From assembly GCF_016775475.1 (NCBI RefSeq), contig NZ_JAEUXJ010000006.1, forward strand, positions 62,001 through 126,000: DNA of 64,000 nucleotides, read 5' to 3'. Shown here in pieces: positions 26,533 to 37,040 of this stretch. The notes under the pieces were generated by a model. It was not told the origin of the DNA, did not search any database, and worked only from the letters and a program-made list of their open reading frames with translations. A program made the translations under genes and the position numbers. Positions within the stretch are counted from its first letter, which is position 1, and each line of letters starts with the position of its first letter. The DNA comes from Belnapia mucosa (GTDB taxonomy: Bacteria; Pseudomonadota; Alphaproteobacteria; Acetobacterales; Acetobacteraceae).

Positions 26533-26960
26533 GGCGCCCGTGGCGGCGCGGGCTGCGAGACCAGCGCCACCCGCGCGATCCCCGCCCGCTGCACCAGCCC
26601 CATCACCCGCAGCACCTCGCCATAATCGAGCCCGGCATCGGCCCGGAGATGCAGCGCGCGTTCCGGGGCTTCCTCATGCAGGGCGCGCAGCCGCGGCTCC
26701 AGCGCCGGCTCTTCGACCGGATCGGGGCCGAGAAAGAGCCCGCCTTCGCGGGTCAGGCTGAGCTCCAGCGGCGGCTGCGGCGGCGTCAGCGGCGCGGCGG
26801 CGGTGCGCGGCAGGTCCAGCGCGACGCCGGTGGTCAGCATCGGCGCCGTCACCATGAAGATGACCAGCAGCACCAGCATCACATCGACCAGCGGAGTGAC
26901 ATTGATCTCGGCGACCGGCGAGCCTTCCTCATCGCCGTCGCCCGGCATCCGCATGCTCAT
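26529..26960 (-). CDS. exbD: Biopolymer transport protein ExbD
   Basis: This 143-residue inner membrane protein has one transmembrane helix (PLVDVMLVLLVIFMVTAPML) carrying the essential membrane Asp, preceded by EINVTPL as in ExbD/TolR. The periplasmic domain follows. With ExbB it forms the proton channel that energises TonB. Overlaps of four bases with exbB upstream and tonB downstream indicate coupled translation. Confidence 0.95.
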   Translation of the reverse strand: MSMRMPGDGDEEGSPVAEINVTPLVDVMLVLLVIFMVTAPMLTTGVALDLPRTAAAPLTPPQPPLELSLTREGGLFLGPDPVEEPALEPRLRALHEEAPERALHLRADAGLDYGEVLRVMGLVQRAGIARVALVSQPAPPRAP

Positions 26961-27667
26961 GCCGGGGCCTCCGCGCTGCGGCGGGCCGCGCCGGCGATGG
27001 CGGGGCGGCGGGCGAGGCGGCTGGCCAGGGCGCTGACGGCGCCGATCGCCTCCTGCCGGATGCGGGCGAGGCGGGTGGCGAAGCGGTTATAGGCAATCAC
27101 CGCCGGGATGGCGGCGACGAGGCCGATGGCGGTGGCGAACAGTGCCTCCGCGATGCCCGGCGCCACGGTGGCGAGGCCGGTATCCTGCCGCGCGGCGATG
27201 CCGAAGAAGCTGTGCATGATGCCCCAGACCGTGCCGAACAGCCCGACGAAGGGGCTGACCGAGCCGATGGTGGCCAGCAGCGGCAGGCCCGGCTCGGCGC
27301 GGCGGAGGGTGGCAGTGACGGCGGCGCGCATGCTGCGCTCCAGCCGGTCGCGGAACTCGCCGGCGGATTCCGCCGTGTCGCGCCCCTCGCGCCATTCCGG
27401 CAGGCCGGCACGCAGCACGGCGGCGGACAGGCTGTCGCGCGCCGCATCGCCCTCGGGCGGCACGACGGCGCCGGCGGCAGCCAGGGCGGCGAGGCCCTGC
27501 GCCTCGCGCGCCAGGCGGCCGAGCAGCAGCGACTTCTCGATGATGATGGCCCAGCAGGCGAAGGAGGCGAGCAGCAGCAGGGCCATCACCCCTTGCACCA
27601 CCGGATCGGCATTGAGGATCAGCCCGGCGACGGACAGGTCGGCGGCAGGCGGGGCGGCGGGGTTCAT
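26957..27667 (-). CDS. exbB: Biopolymer transport protein ExbB (MotA/TolQ/ExbB family)
   Basis: This 236-residue proton channel protein has three membrane helices: the first around GVMALLLLASFACWAIIIEK, then two in the conserved MotA/ExbB domain (GLFGTVWGIMHSF and GIAEALFATAIGLVAAIPAV). The ATG at 27667 has GGGAGG upstream; the longer open frame runs antisense-like through the PepSY gene and was rejected. TonB linkage rather than Tol linkage follows from the tonB and receptor neighbours. Confidence 0.94.
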   Translation of the reverse strand: MNPAAPPAADLSVAGLILNADPVVQGVMALLLLASFACWAIIIEKSLLLGRLAREAQGLAALAAAGAVVPPEGDAARDSLSAAVLRAGLPEWREGRDTAESAGEFRDRLERSMRAAVTATLRRAEPGLPLLATIGSVSPFVGLFGTVWGIMHSFFGIAARQDTGLATVAPGIAEALFATAIGLVAAIPAVIAYNRFATRLARIRQEAIGAVSALASRLARRPAIAGAARRSAEAPA

Positions 27668-28779
27668 GCAGTCCTCCCTTGCGGAACGGCGAGGCGGCGG
27701 CGGTTGCGGCGGCGCAGCAGCCAGGCGGCGAGCCCGGTGACGAAAAGCACCGGCATGGCGATGCCCGAGGCGAAGACCAGCAGCCGGCCGGGCCAGCCGA
27801 GCAGCGCGCCGCCATGCAGCCAGCGCTGCATGGCAAGAATCTCCTCGCTGAGGCTGCGGGTACGCGGCCCGCGCTCCTCCGTCACCGCCCCGGTCCAGGG
27901 ATCGATCGTGACGAAGCTGCGGGCGCGCACCTCGGCGCTGCCATCGGCGGGGCGGAGCGTGACCTGCCAGGCCTGGCGGCCACGCGAAGGAAGCAGCAGC
28001 CCAGTCGCCACCTGACCCGGCAGATGCGCCAGCGCGGCGGTGACGGCGGCATCGGCATTGACCGTCATCGGATCGCGCCGCGGTGGGGCAGGGGAGGGCT
28101 GCGCCGGCGCCGCGACTCCAAGGAGCGGGCGGAACCAGCCAGGGAAGACGATGGCGGTGCCGGAGAGGGCGACGACGGCCAGCACCACCGCCATCCAGAT
28201 GCCGATGACGCGATGCAGGTCGAGGTTGAGCACCACCGTCGGGCGCCGCCGCACCGTGACCAGCGCCGCGCCGAGCGAGCCCCCGCGCGGCCACCAGAGC
28301 CAGATGCCGGAGAGCGCAAACAACAGCAGCAGCACGCCGAGCCAGCCCACCGCCTCATGCCCGCCCCAGTCGCGCAGCAGCAGCGCTTCATGCAGCTGCC
28401 GCGTCACGCCGATGAAGCTGCCGCGACCGTCGCGCTCGCCGAGCAGCGTGCCGGTCGCGGGATCGAGATAGGCATTCGGCCCCGGCGGCGTGCCGCGCAT
28501 CCGGGGCGGGGAGACGACCCAGACCGGCCAGACATCGTCGGGCGGGCGGATGCTGCCGGGGGTGCGGCCGGTCGCCTGCTCGGCCAGCTTCAGGATGGCG
28601 GCGTAGTTGAGATCCGGGTTCGCCGGCCCGCTCGGGCGGAAGAGCTGCGGGTTCAGCGCCGCGTCGATCTCCCGCTGGAAGGAGAGGATGCTGCCGGTCA
28701 CGCCGAGCAGCAGCAGCACCAGGCCGAGGGTAAGGCCGAGCCAGCGATGGCCGAGAAGCAGCGCGCGGCGGATGGTCAT
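27664..28779 (-). CDS. PepSY-associated membrane protein, siderophore-uptake type
   Basis: This 371-residue protein has four or five membrane helices and PepSY-like periplasmic segments. The first helix ([20 protein letters not shown]) contains the family start HRWLGL with a potential haem-type His. [18 protein letters not shown] and [13 protein letters not shown] hold further conserved His. PepSY-TM proteins beside ferri-siderophore receptors are thought to act as inner-membrane ferric reductases. It overlaps piuC and exbB by four bases each, inside the receptor operon. Confidence 0.87.
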   Translation of the reverse strand: MTIRRALLLGHRWLGLTLGLVLLLLGVTGSILSFQREIDAALNPQLFRPSGPANPDLNYAAILKLAEQATGRTPGSIRPPDDVWPVWVVSPPRMRGTPPGPNAYLDPATGTLLGERDGRGSFIGVTRQLHEALLLRDWGGHEAVGWLGVLLLLFALSGIWLWWPRGGSLGAALVTVRRRPTVVLNLDLHRVIGIWMAVVLAVVALSGTAIVFPGWFRPLLGVAAPAQPSPAPPRRDPMTVNADAAVTAALAHLPGQVATGLLLPSRGRQAWQVTLRPADGSAEVRARSFVTIDPWTGAVTEERGPRTRSLSEEILAMQRWLHGGALLGWPGRLLVFASGIAMPVLFVTGLAAWLLRRRNRRRLAVPQGRTA

Positions 28780-29459
28780 GCGTCGGCCCAGCGCCGCAGA
28801 AGGTTGTGGTACACGGCGGTGAGCTCCGTCGGCGAGGCATGGCCGGAGGGCAGGTCGGCACGGGCGCGGTTGATCGCCATGTCGAGATCGAAGAGAAGGG
28901 CGCGCTGGCCGGCATCGCGCACCATGCTCTGCACCCAGAAGAAGCTGGCGAGGCGGGCGCCGCTGGTGACGGGGGCGACGCGGTGCAGGCTGGTCGCGGG
29001 ATAGATCACCGCATCGCCGGCCGGCAGCTTCACCCGCTCGGCGCCGTAGCTGTGCTCGATCAGCAGCTCCCCGCCCTCATAGCTCTCGGGCTCGCTGAGG
29101 AAGAGGGTGCAGGAGACATCGGTGCGGATGCGGGAGGCGGTGCCGGTGATCTGGCGGATCGCATTGTCCACATGCGCGCCGAAGGCCATGCCCCCTTCGT
29201 AGCGGTTGAAGAGCGGCGGGAAGACCCGCTGCGGCAGCACCGCCGAGATAAAGAGCGGGTTCCGCTCCAGCGCGCCGAGCACGAGGTCGCCGAGGGCGCG
29301 ATGCTCGGCGCAACCCTCGGGGATTTGCAGATTGTCCTTGACCTGCGCGGATTGATGGCCGGCGGTGACGCGGCCATCCACCCAGGGGGCGCGCGCCAGC
29401 AATGCGCGCGCCTCGGCAAGCTTGTCGGCCGATAGCAGGCCTTCGATCCGCAGCAGCAC
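28776..29459 (-). CDS. piuC: Fe(II)/2-oxoglutarate dioxygenase PiuC (PKHD-type hydroxylase), GTG start
   Basis: This 227-residue 2-oxoglutarate dioxygenase belongs to the PiuC/YbiX family, found next to TonB siderophore receptors. The iron ligands HxD (GAHVDN, in [10 protein letters not shown]) and the distal His (TSLHRV) are present, with the 2-oxoglutarate Arg in [10 protein letters not shown]. Its natural substrate is not settled in the family. The start is GTG, two bases after the receptor stop, so it is probably coupled to receptor translation. Confidence 0.93.
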   Translation of the reverse strand: MLLRIEGLLSADKLAEARALLARAPWVDGRVTAGHQSAQVKDNLQIPEGCAEHRALGDLVLGALERNPLFISAVLPQRVFPPLFNRYEGGMAFGAHVDNAIRQITGTASRIRTDVSCTLFLSEPESYEGGELLIEHSYGAERVKLPAGDAVIYPATSLHRVAPVTSGARLASFFWVQSMVRDAGQRALLFDLDMAINRARADLPSGHASPTELTAVYHNLLRRWADA

Positions 29460-29461
29460 GG

Positions 29462-31594
29462 CTAGTACCGTGCCGCGAGGCTGAGGATGAAGGTGCGCCC
29501 GGCGCCCGGGGTGATGTTCCCCGCATAGACGCCCTCATAGAACCGCTTGTCGGTGAGGTTCAGTGCGTTGAGCCGGAGCTGGAGCTGGTCGGTGATGCCC
29601 CAGGCGACGGCGGCGTCGTAGCGCATATAGGCGGGCGCGATGACGGTGTTGGCATTGTTGCCGTAGCGCTTGTCGATATAGCTGAAGCCGCCGCCGAGCT
29701 GCACGCCATAGGGCAGATCGTAGCTGGTCCAGAAGGTCGCGGTGTGGCGCGGCGTGTTCAGCAGCTCCTTCCCCACCTCGGTCGGTGTGCCGGAGCGGGT
29801 GATCTGCGAGTCGAGATAGGTGTAGCCGGTGATGACGTTCCAGTTCCGCGTGATGCGGCCGGCCGCCGAAATCTCGAACCCGTCCGAGCGCTGCTCGCCA
29901 TTCAGCACGTTCAGCGTGCCGTTGGCGGGATCCGGCGTGCGGGCATTGGTCTTCTCGATCCGGAAGACGGCGCCGCGGATCGAGAGGTCCTGCGTCACGT
30001 CCCAGCTCGCCCCGATCTCGAAGGAGCGGTTCTTCTCCGGCGCCAGGGTGGCGGTATTGGCGGCCAGCGTCAGCGCCTCGGCGCTTGGATTGAAGGAGGT
30101 GCCGGCGGAGAAATAGGTCCGCACCGTGCTGAGCGGCTTGAAGACCAGCGCGCCGCGCCAGCTGAACATGTCGTCGGTGCGGTTCAGCTTCGTCGTGATG
30201 CCGGTCGCGCCGGCCAGGCTGTTGAAATCCGCCTCGAACCGGTCGTAGCGGCCGCCGAGCAGCACCTCGAAATACTCGCCGATGCGGATCTGGTCGGCGA
30301 GGAAGAGGCCGAGCGTATGCGCCGTGGTGTCCGCATCGGTGTTGACCGAGAGCGTCTGGTCGAAGGCCTGGAAGTAATTCGGGTTGAACAGCGTGGCGTT
30401 GGGGCGGTTGTTGCTGGTGAAGCGGGTGAGCTGCGAGGTCTCGCGGCCCAGCTCGATGCCGGTGACGATCTGGTGGCGCAGCGGGCCGGTATTGGCGACG
30501 GCACGCAGCTCGGTCTGGTTCTGCAGGATGGTGTCGGTGCCGCGCCGCACCTGGGGCTGGCGGTTCACCAGCACGGTCGAGAGATTGGTCGTGGGCGTGA
30601 TGGTCGTGAGCAGCCGCGGCGCGGTCGCGTTGATGTTGCGGTCGTAATTGCCGTAGCGGAAGGTGTTGCGGAGGTTGATGCCGTCGGCGAAGCGGTGCTG
30701 CGCCGTCAGCGTCATCACATTGGTCTCGGTGCGTTCGCGGTCCACGCCGGCGAGGCCATAGAAGGTGTTGTAGGAGACCGGCGCCGGGCGGCCACGCACG
30801 ATGGGCACGCCGAAATCGGGAACATTGTCCTCCGACTGGTGCAGGAAGTGCAGCGAGACCTGGGTATTCGTCCCGAGGCCCCAGGTGACCGAGGGTGCTA
30901 CGCCCCAGCGCTCATTCGTCACATGGTTGCGGCCCGCGATATCCTGCCGCGTCGCCATCGCGTTCAGCCGCACCCCGACCGTGCCGGAATACATGCCGAT
31001 ATCGGAGGTGGCGCGCAGGCCGAAGGGCGAGAAGCCGCTCAGCGTCAGCTCGCCGAAATTGCGCGCCTGCGGCATGCGCGTGCTGAGGTTGATCGCGCCG
31101 CCGGTGGAGCCGCGGCCGAAGATGATGGCGGAGGGGCCCTTCAGCACCTCGACGCTGTCGAGGAAGAAGGGGTCGCGGGTGTATTGCGCCGAGTCGCGGA
31201 TGCCGTCGATGAAGAAGTCGTTGCGAGCGCTGAAGCCGCGCAGCGTCAGGTTGTCGCCGGAGAAGCCGCCCTCGCCGGCGGCGAGGCTGATGCCGGTGAC
31301 GTTGCGCAGCGCCTCGCGCAGCGAGGTGGCGCCCCGCTCCTCGATCAGCTCGCGCGGCACGACGGTGATGCTCTGCGGCGCCTCGCGCACCGAGGTGGGC
31401 AGGCGGACCACCGGGGTGTCGTCGGCGCGGTAGCGGGGCGGGTTCTGGCCCTGGACATTCATCTCCGGCAGGGCGATCGCGCCAGCATCCGGCGGTCCCC
31501 CCTGCGCCAGCGCGCCCGGCGCGGCGGCCAGCAGGCCGACGCCCGCGAGGCCTAGGCTCGGCTGGAGGTTGGGAAGCGGGGCGCGGAGCGACAT
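29462..31594 (-). CDS. TonB-dependent siderophore receptor (Fiu/CirA-like)
   Basis: This 710-residue outer membrane receptor carries a signal peptide ending near residue 30 (GALAQG). A plug domain follows, with [40 protein letters not shown] and [19 protein letters not shown]. The 22-strand beta barrel ends in the typical aromatic terminus (LSLAARY). It would bind a ferri-catecholate or similar siderophore. It is the first gene of the receptor-piuC-PepSY-exbB-exbD-tonB operon. A Fur-like box lies 42-58 bases upstream of the ATG, so iron repression is likely. Confidence 0.94.
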   Translation of the reverse strand: MSLRAPLPNLQPSLGLAGVGLLAAAPGALAQGGPPDAGAIALPEMNVQGQNPPRYRADDTPVVRLPTSVREAPQSITVVPRELIEERGATSLREALRNVTGISLAAGEGGFSGDNLTLRGFSARNDFFIDGIRDSAQYTRDPFFLDSVEVLKGPSAIIFGRGSTGGAINLSTRMPQARNFGELTLSGFSPFGLRATSDIGMYSGTVGVRLNAMATRQDIAGRNHVTNERWGVAPSVTWGLGTNTQVSLHFLHQSEDNVPDFGVPIVRGRPAPVSYNTFYGLAGVDRERTETNVMTLTAQHRFADGINLRNTFRYGNYDRNINATAPRLLTTITPTTNLSTVLVNRQPQVRRGTDTILQNQTELRAVANTGPLRHQIVTGIELGRETSQLTRFTSNNRPNATLFNPNYFQAFDQTLSVNTDADTTAHTLGLFLADQIRIGEYFEVLLGGRYDRFEADFNSLAGATGITTKLNRTDDMFSWRGALVFKPLSTVRTYFSAGTSFNPSAEALTLAANTATLAPEKNRSFEIGASWDVTQDLSIRGAVFRIEKTNARTPDPANGTLNVLNGEQRSDGFEISAAGRITRNWNVITGYTYLDSQITRSGTPTEVGKELLNTPRHTATFWTSYDLPYGVQLGGGFSYIDKRYGNNANTVIAPAYMRYDAAVAWGITDQLQLRLNALNLTDKRFYEGVYAGNITPGAGRTFILSLAARY

Positions 31595-31635
31595 GCGAAG
31601 GGGATCCCGGTTGCGACCTGGGTGACTTAGCGCAA

Positions 31636-31652
31636 CTGAGAATGACTCGCAA
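31636..31652 (-). promoter_or_regulatory. Fur-like iron box before the siderophore-receptor operon
   Basis: Read in the gene direction the site is TTGCGAGTCATTCTCAG, an imperfect 17-base palindrome. It matches 15 of 17 bases with the site at 38234-38250. Position, 42 bases before the receptor ATG, fits an iron-responsive operator. Confidence 0.65.
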
Positions 31653-31671
31653 TATCACGCCATGACGAAAG

Positions 31672-33336
31672 CTATCGCGCCCGCCATTCTTCCGCCCAGA
31701 GGGTGCTCGGGTTGAGATGGCCGGTCGGCCGCACGCCTTCCAGCCAGCGCGGCCAGACATGCGCATCGGCGCGAAACCAGAGCGGCAGCTCCGGCAGATC
31801 CTCGGCAAACATCCGCTGGAACTGCGACCAGAGGGCGCGGCGCCGCTCCCGGTCCAGCTCGCGCGGCAGGGCTTCCAGCAGCGCATCCATGGCCGGATTG
31901 CGGTAGCCACCGTAATTCTGGCCCGACCAGTTGCTGGCCTCGGAGGGGATCTCCTCGGAGTGCAGGGTGGTGCGGGGCACGTTCTCCGGCGCACTGATCC
32001 AGGCATAGAGCACGGCGCCCTGGAAGCGGCGGCGGGAGAGGGTCTCGCCGAACAGCACCCGCGGCGGCTCGTTGCGGATTCGCGCCTCCACGCCCGCCCC
32101 GCGCCACATGCCCTGGATGACCTGGAGGACCGCTTCCCGGCCGCGATTGCCGGCGGTGGTCATCAGCTCGACCGAAAGGCGCTCTCCGACCGCATTGCGG
32201 CGGATGCCGTCCGGGCCGGGCCGCCAGCCGGCTTCATCGAGCAGGGCGGCGGCGCGGGCGGGATCGTGCGGCCAGCGCAGCGCGTCCGGGTCGTGCATGA
32301 CATCCAGCGGATTCACCCCGGTATCGGCCACCGGCTGCCGGCCGTCGAACAGGCGCTGCACGATCTGGCCACGGTCGATCGCCAGCAGCAGCGCCTGGCG
32401 CACCCGCCGGTCGGAGAGGATCGGGTTGTCGAGGCGAAGGCCGAGATGCTCGTAGACCAGGCCCGGCTTGTATTCGAAGCGGAAGCGGCTGCCGGTGCGG
32501 CGCTCCAGCGCCGCGGCCTGTTCCAGCGGCAGGCCGAGCTCGCCCGCGACCATGTCGACCTGGCCGGCGAGGAGCTGCGCCTCCATCGCCGCGGTATTCT
32601 CGATGGTGCGGATCTGGATGCGGCGGAAGGCGGGGACGGGGCCGGCCCAGGCCTCGTTCCGCTCCAGCGTGACGCCGGCGCCGGGCTGCACGGCGGCGAT
32701 GCGCCAGGGCCCGGACCATAGGCCGGGATTGGTGGTCTCGGTATCGTAGGCGGTGCGGTTGCGGTAGGCGCGCGGATCGGCCTGCCAGCGGGCACGCTCG
32801 ATATGCGCGGGCAGCGGCTGGAAGTCGCCGGCCGAGTTGTATTCGAAGGTGACCTTGTCGTAGCGCAGGGTGACCGTGCGCTGGTCCTCGACGATCAGCT
32901 CATAGGCCGAGCGGTAGAAATCCGCCGGGCCGATGCCGGTCGCGGGCTCGCGCCCCGCCTCCCAGGCAAAGCGCAGATCCTCGGCCGAGACGGGGCGGCC
33001 ATCGCCCCAGCGGGCATCGGCGCGCAGCCGGTAAGTGACGCGGATGCCGGGCTTGCCATCCGGCGTTGTCTCCCGCACCGCGCCGCCATTCTCGAGCGTC
33101 GGCAGGCTCTCGCAGGCAAGGCAGGTGAGGCGCCATGTGGCGTCATAGGCGGTGATCGGGCGGCGGGCGAAGCCGAGGACATAGGACTTCGCCGCCATCG
33201 CCTCGAAATTCGGGTGGAAGGTGCCCGGATACTGGCTGATGCCGATGGTCAGCGTTTCGCGCGGCTGGGCAAGGGCGGGCGCCGCCAGGGCCAGCAGGCC
33301 GGCCCCGGCAGCCGCGGCGAGGCGGCGCATCGGCAT
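31672..33336 (-). CDS. Family-5 extracellular solute-binding protein (peptide/nickel ABC type)
   Basis: The 554 residues form a periplasmic SBP_bac_5 protein, the capture subunit of oligopeptide-type ABC importers. A signal peptide (PMRRLAAAAGAGLLALAAPA) is followed by TLTIGISQYPGTFHPNF, then the domain II Tyr/Arg-rich region and a C-terminal LPELPLWFRADAHVW. The ATG at 33336 has GGAG seven bases upstream; ATG 33330 is also possible. It starts four bases after the pyrE stop on the same strand, an odd pairing, and no permease or ATPase genes adjoin. The peptide or other ligand is unknown. Confidence 0.9.
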   Translation of the reverse strand: MPMRRLAAAAGAGLLALAAPALAQPRETLTIGISQYPGTFHPNFEAMAAKSYVLGFARRPITAYDATWRLTCLACESLPTLENGGAVRETTPDGKPGIRVTYRLRADARWGDGRPVSAEDLRFAWEAGREPATGIGPADFYRSAYELIVEDQRTVTLRYDKVTFEYNSAGDFQPLPAHIERARWQADPRAYRNRTAYDTETTNPGLWSGPWRIAAVQPGAGVTLERNEAWAGPVPAFRRIQIRTIENTAAMEAQLLAGQVDMVAGELGLPLEQAAALERRTGSRFRFEYKPGLVYEHLGLRLDNPILSDRRVRQALLLAIDRGQIVQRLFDGRQPVADTGVNPLDVMHDPDALRWPHDPARAAALLDEAGWRPGPDGIRRNAVGERLSVELMTTAGNRGREAVLQVIQGMWRGAGVEARIRNEPPRVLFGETLSRRRFQGAVLYAWISAPENVPRTTLHSEEIPSEASNWSGQNYGGYRNPAMDALLEALPRELDRERRRALWSQFQRMFAEDLPELPLWFRADAHVWPRWLEGVRPTGHLNPSTLWAEEWRAR

Positions 33337-33340
33337 GCCG

Positions 33341-34057
33341 CTACTCCTCCTTCGCCTTGGCCTCCGCCGCCGAGCCGATGCCGCCATGCGCCTTCGACCA
33401 GCCCACCGGGTCTTCCAGGAATTTCCGCACCTCCTTCAGCGCGGACTCGCTGAAATAGGGCCGCTCGCGGCAGACCTCGAGCACGTCCCACCAGGTGCAG
33501 AGATGATGCAGCGAGAGGTTCATCCCCTTCATCGTCTCGAAGCTGCCGGGGAAGACGCCGTAGAAGAAGACGACGAAGGTGTGGTCGCAGACCGCGCCGG
33601 CATCGCGCAGCGCCTGGGCGAACCGGATCTTGGAGGCGCCGTCGGTGGTCAGGTCTTCGACGAGGAGGGTGTTCTTGCCCTCGGGCACGTCGCCCTCGAT
33701 CTGGGCGTTGCGGCCGAAGCCCTTCGGCTTTTTCCGCACATAGGCCATGGGCGCCATCATCCGGTCGGCGATCCAGGCGGCGAAGGGGATGCCGGCCGTC
33801 TCGCCGCCCGCGACCGCATCAATCGACTCGTAGCCGATATGCCGGCCGATCTTCTCCACCGCCAGGTCGCAGATGCGGTTCCGGGCGCGGGGGAAGTAGA
33901 TGATCTTGCGGCAGTCGATATAGACGGGGCTCTTCCAGCCGCTGGTGAAGGTATAGGGCTCCTCGGGGCGGAAATTCACCGCCTTGATCTCCAGCAGGAT
34001 GCGCGCCGTCGTCAGCGCGGCGTCCCGGTCCCAGTCGGAAGCGTGTTGCATGGCCAT
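33341..34057 (-). CDS. pyrE: Orotate phosphoribosyltransferase
   Basis: This 238-residue enzyme makes OMP from orotate and PRPP in pyrimidine synthesis. The PRPP-binding region reads [19 protein letters not shown], the usual alphaproteobacterial version of the motif. [17 protein letters not shown] and [15 protein letters not shown] are further conserved blocks. ATG 34057 has AGGGGA upstream; the longest frame would add 11 residues. It is followed closely by the peptide-binding protein gene and is divergent from the ELM1-like gene. Other pyrimidine genes (pyrB and a pyrC-like gene) lie 17 kb away. Confidence 0.94.
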   Translation of the reverse strand: MAMQHASDWDRDAALTTARILLEIKAVNFRPEEPYTFTSGWKSPVYIDCRKIIYFPRARNRICDLAVEKIGRHIGYESIDAVAGGETAGIPFAAWIADRMMAPMAYVRKKPKGFGRNAQIEGDVPEGKNTLLVEDLTTDGASKIRFAQALRDAGAVCDHTFVVFFYGVFPGSFETMKGMNLSLHHLCTWWDVLEVCRERPYFSESALKEVRKFLEDPVGWSKAHGGIGSAAEAKAKEE

Positions 34058-34117
34058 GATGCTTTCCCCTGCCGGCGGCGTTCGGCTCATCCGTAACCGC
34101 GGCGCGGGGCGGCGTCC

Positions 34118-35083
34118 ATGACCCAGGACCCCCTGGGGCCGCCCGTCTGGGTGCTGGCCGACCCACGTGCCGGGACCGCGGCCCAGGCGCTTGGCATCGC
34201 GGAGCGGCTGGGGGTGGAGTTCCGGGTGATCGGGCTACAATGGGGAACGCTGGCCCGGCTGCCGATCGCCTGGCCGAGCCTCGCCGGTCTGACGGCGGCG
34301 GTGCGGGCCGAAGTGCGGCCGCCCTGGCCGCGGCTGACCCTCTCGGCCGGGCGGCGCTCGGCGCCGGTGGCGCGCTGGCTAGGCCGGCAAGGGGCGCGGA
34401 CGGTGCATTGCATGCGCCCGGGATTCGGCGCCGCCGAATTCGACCTGCTGGTGATCGGCGCGCATGATCGGCCGCAACCGGCGCCGAACCTGCTGGAAAT
34501 CTTGGGCGCCTGCCACCGCATGTCTCCGGCGCGGCTGGCCGCGGCGCGGGCGGAATGGGCCGCGCTCGCCGGCATGCCATCCCCGCGCGTCGCGCTGCTG
34601 GTCGGCGGGCCGGTGCGGGCAGAGGGGATGCGGTCGGAGACCGCCGCCGATATCGGCCGGCAGGTGGCCGGGATGGCAGGCAGCGTGCTGGCGACGACCA
34701 GCCGCCGCACCGGCGCGGCAGCAAGCGAGGCACTCTCGGCGGCGCTCGCCGAGCGGCCGCACCGGCTGTTCCGCTGGGGGGAGGGGGGGGCCAACCCCTA
34801 TGCCGGCTTCCTCGCCTGGGCGGATGCGGTGGTGGTGACCGGCGACAGCGTCTCCATGCTGTCCGAGGCGCTGGCGACCGCGGCGCCGGTCTTCATCGCC
34901 GATCCGGGTGGGCTCGGCCCGCGGCATGGGCGGCTGCGGGACAGCCTGGTCGCCGCCGGGCAGGCGCGGATGCTGGGGGAGGGGATGTTCGGGCGGAGCC
35001 CGCTCGACGAGAGCGCCCGGGTCGCCGCGGCCATCCGCGCACGCGGTTGGGGGGTTACCGAGCCGGGGGCTGGAGCGAAATAA
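34118..35083 (+). CDS. ELM1-family (mitochondrial fission ELM1-like) GT-B fold protein
   Basis: The 321 residues match the bacterial relatives of plant ELM1: [20 protein letters not shown] at the start, [16 protein letters not shown], a central ALLVGGPV motif and a C-terminal [16 protein letters not shown]. The fold resembles GT-B glycosyltransferases, and in alphaproteobacteria these genes often lie near lipid A or nucleotide-sugar genes. Function in bacteria is unproven. It runs divergently from pyrE and is followed after five bases by msrQ, so the two may be cotranscribed. Confidence 0.85.
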   Translation: MTQDPLGPPVWVLADPRAGTAAQALGIAERLGVEFRVIGLQWGTLARLPIAWPSLAGLTAAVRAEVRPPWPRLTLSAGRRSAPVARWLGRQGARTVHCMRPGFGAAEFDLLVIGAHDRPQPAPNLLEILGACHRMSPARLAAARAEWAALAGMPSPRVALLVGGPVRAEGMRSETAADIGRQVAGMAGSVLATTSRRTGAAASEALSAALAERPHRLFRWGEGGANPYAGFLAWADAVVVTGDSVSMLSEALATAAPVFIADPGGLGPRHGRLRDSLVAAGQARMLGEGMFGRSPLDESARVAAAIRARGWGVTEPGAGAK

Positions 35084-35091
35084 GGAGCATG

Positions 35092-36051
35092 ATGCAGGCC
35101 ATCCTCCGCACCGCCTTCCCGCCCGCCCTGCCCAAGCGCGGCGCGCGTCCCTTTCCCTGGCCCTGGCGGGACCGCGCCGGACGGTTCTCCGCGCTGCGGG
35201 CCGTGACCCTCGCCCTGATCCTGGCGCCCGGCGCCTGGCTGCTGGTGACCGCGCTGACCGAGGGGCTGGGGCCGGAGCCGGCCAAGGCGGCGCTGCGCGA
35301 GATCGGCCTTTGGACCATCCGGCTGCTGCTGGTGACGCTGGCGGTGACGCCGCTGGGCCGCATCCTGGCGGCACCGCGGGTGCTGGGCCTGCGGCGGATG
35401 CTGGGGCTGGCGACGCTGGCCTATGCGCTGCTGCACCTGCTGCTCTATGCGGTGGACCAAAATTTCGGTCTGCCCCGCATCGCCTCCGAGATCGCGCTGC
35501 GCTTCTACCTGACGATCGGCTTCGTGGCGCTGCTCGGCCTCGCGGTGCTCGGCTGGACCTCGACCGATGGCTGGATGCGGCAGCTCGGGCTGCGCTGGAA
35601 GCGGCTGCACTTCCTTATTTTCCCGATCGCCGCGCTCGGGGTGTTCCACTTTTTCCTGCAATCGAAGTCGCAGTTGTGGGAGGCGGTGCTGGCGGCCGGG
35701 CTGCTCGCTTGGCTGGTGTTATGGCGGCTGCTGCCGGCGGGGGCGCGGCTGCACCCGGTCGCGCTGATGCTGCTGGCCCCGGCCAGCGGGCTGGCCGCCG
35801 CCGGGGTGGAATATGCCTGGTATGCGTTGGCGACGAGCCTGCCGGCCAGTCGCATCCTCGCCGCCAATCTGGATATCGCCTTCGGGCTGCGGCCGGCGGT
35901 CTGGGCGGCGGTGGCCGCCGTGGTGCCGCCGCTGCTGGCCCTGCCGGGCTGGATCAGGGCGCGGCAGAGCCGAAGAACGGCGCCAGGTTCCGCCGCACCC
36001 GGTCCAGAACCGGCTCATTCGCCGGCGGCAGCGGGAAATCCTGGCCGGTGA
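35092..36051 (+). CDS. msrQ: Haem-binding membrane subunit MsrQ (YedZ family)
   Basis: This 319-residue inner membrane protein has six or so helices of the ferric reductase-like domain. MsrQ passes electrons to the periplasmic methionine sulfoxide reductase MsrP. Visible are [20 protein letters not shown] with a haem-ligand His, [19 protein letters not shown] and [20 protein letters not shown] lies four bases before this ATG; ATG 35089 is the alternative. The last 27 or so residues are Pro/Ala-rich and lie in a 98-base overlap with the convergent purC. No msrP is adjacent. Confidence 0.87.
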   Translation: MQAILRTAFPPALPKRGARPFPWPWRDRAGRFSALRAVTLALILAPGAWLLVTALTEGLGPEPAKAALREIGLWTIRLLLVTLAVTPLGRILAAPRVLGLRRMLGLATLAYALLHLLLYAVDQNFGLPRIASEIALRFYLTIGFVALLGLAVLGWTSTDGWMRQLGLRWKRLHFLIFPIAALGVFHFFLQSKSQLWEAVLAAGLLAWLVLWRLLPAGARLHPVALMLLAPASGLAAAGVEYAWYALATSLPASRILAANLDIAFGLRPAVWAAVAAVVPPLLALPGWIRARQSRRTAPGSAAPGPEPAHSPAAAGNPGR

Positions 36052-36943
36052 TGGTCTCGAAGACGCTGATATAGATGCGCGCGGCCTCGAGCACGATTTC
36101 GGTCGGGATCTCCGGCAACTCATCCTTGTAGGGGTCGCAGCGGGCGGTGACCCAGCGGCGGATGAAGTCCTTGTCGAAGCTCTCCGGCGCCTCGCCCGCC
36201 TCGAAGCGCGCGGGGTAGCTGCCGGCGAACCAGTAGCGGCTGGAATCCGGCGTATGGATCTCGTCGGCGAGAATGATCCGGCCTGCCTCGTCGAAGCCGA
36301 ATTCGTATTTGGTGTCGACCAGGATCAGGCCCTGCCGCGCCGCCAGCTCCCGCCCGCGGGCGAAGAGGTCGAGGGCCAGCGCCGAGACCTCGGCCCATTG
36401 CGCTTCGGTCAGCAGCCCGCCTTCAATGATGCGCTCCGGCGTCAGTTCCTCGTCATGGCCGGCATCGAAGGCCTTGGTGGTCGGCGTGAGGATGGTCTGC
36501 GGCAGCTTCTGATTGCCGCGCAGCCCGTCCGGGAAGCGGTGGCCATACATCTCCCGCCGCCCCGCCTTGTACATCGACAGGATGGAGGTCGAGGTGGTGC
36601 CGGCCATGTAGTCCCGCACCACCACCTCGACCGGCATGATGCGGAGGCTCTGGCAGAGCAGGACATTGGGGTCCGGATAGGCGATGACGTGGTTCGGGCA
36701 GATGTCCCCCGTGCGGTCGAACCAGAAGCGGGCGATCTGGGTCAGCACCTGGCCCTTCAGCGGCACGGCGGTGATGGCGCGGTCGAAGGCCGAAAGCCGG
36801 TCGGTGGCGATGATCAGCCGGCGGCCATCGGGCAGGCTGTAATTCTCCCGCACCTTGCCGCGATAGTGGTTCGGCAGTTCCGGGATGGCGGCGTCGCGCA
36901 GGACGAAGCCGGCAAAGGGGGCGAGGTCGGCGGTGCTGATCAT
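35954..36943 (-). CDS. purC: SAICAR synthase (phosphoribosylaminoimidazole-succinocarboxamide synthase)
   Basis: This 329-residue enzyme couples CAIR with aspartate using ATP in purine synthesis. It is the longer form of the family (most bacterial PurC are about 240 residues). Conserved parts are [42 protein letters not shown], and the SAICAR signature [15 protein letters not shown]. Its 3' end overlaps the msrQ 3' end by 98 bases, without evident damage to the purC reading frame. Confidence 0.96.
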   Translation of the reverse strand: MISTADLAPFAGFVLRDAAIPELPNHYRGKVRENYSLPDGRRLIIATDRLSAFDRAITAVPLKGQVLTQIARFWFDRTGDICPNHVIAYPDPNVLLCQSLRIMPVEVVVRDYMAGTTSTSILSMYKAGRREMYGHRFPDGLRGNQKLPQTILTPTTKAFDAGHDEELTPERIIEGGLLTEAQWAEVSALALDLFARGRELAARQGLILVDTKYEFGFDEAGRIILADEIHTPDSSRYWFAGSYPARFEAGEAPESFDKDFIRRWVTARCDPYKDELPEIPTEIVLEAARIYISVFETITGQDFPLPPANEPVLDRVRRNLAPFFGSAAP

Positions 36944-37040
36944 CCGGCGGGTGGTCCTTGCAGCGAGGCGGCGATCCTATAGCCCATCCGGTTGAGCCGC
37001 GCCGCCCTCTGCGCCATGGTGCCGGCGAGGAGATCGCCGC

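Noticed and set aside
26067..27092. Gly/Arg- and Pro-rich frames opposite tonB-exbD-exbB
   Set aside because: They are shadows of the long proline codon runs of tonB. No start signal or homology supports them.
29402..31555. 717-codon plus-strand open frame across the siderophore-receptor gene
   Set aside because: It is antisense to a complete TonB-dependent receptor with every expected motif, and its product is low in hydrophobic core and unlike any protein.
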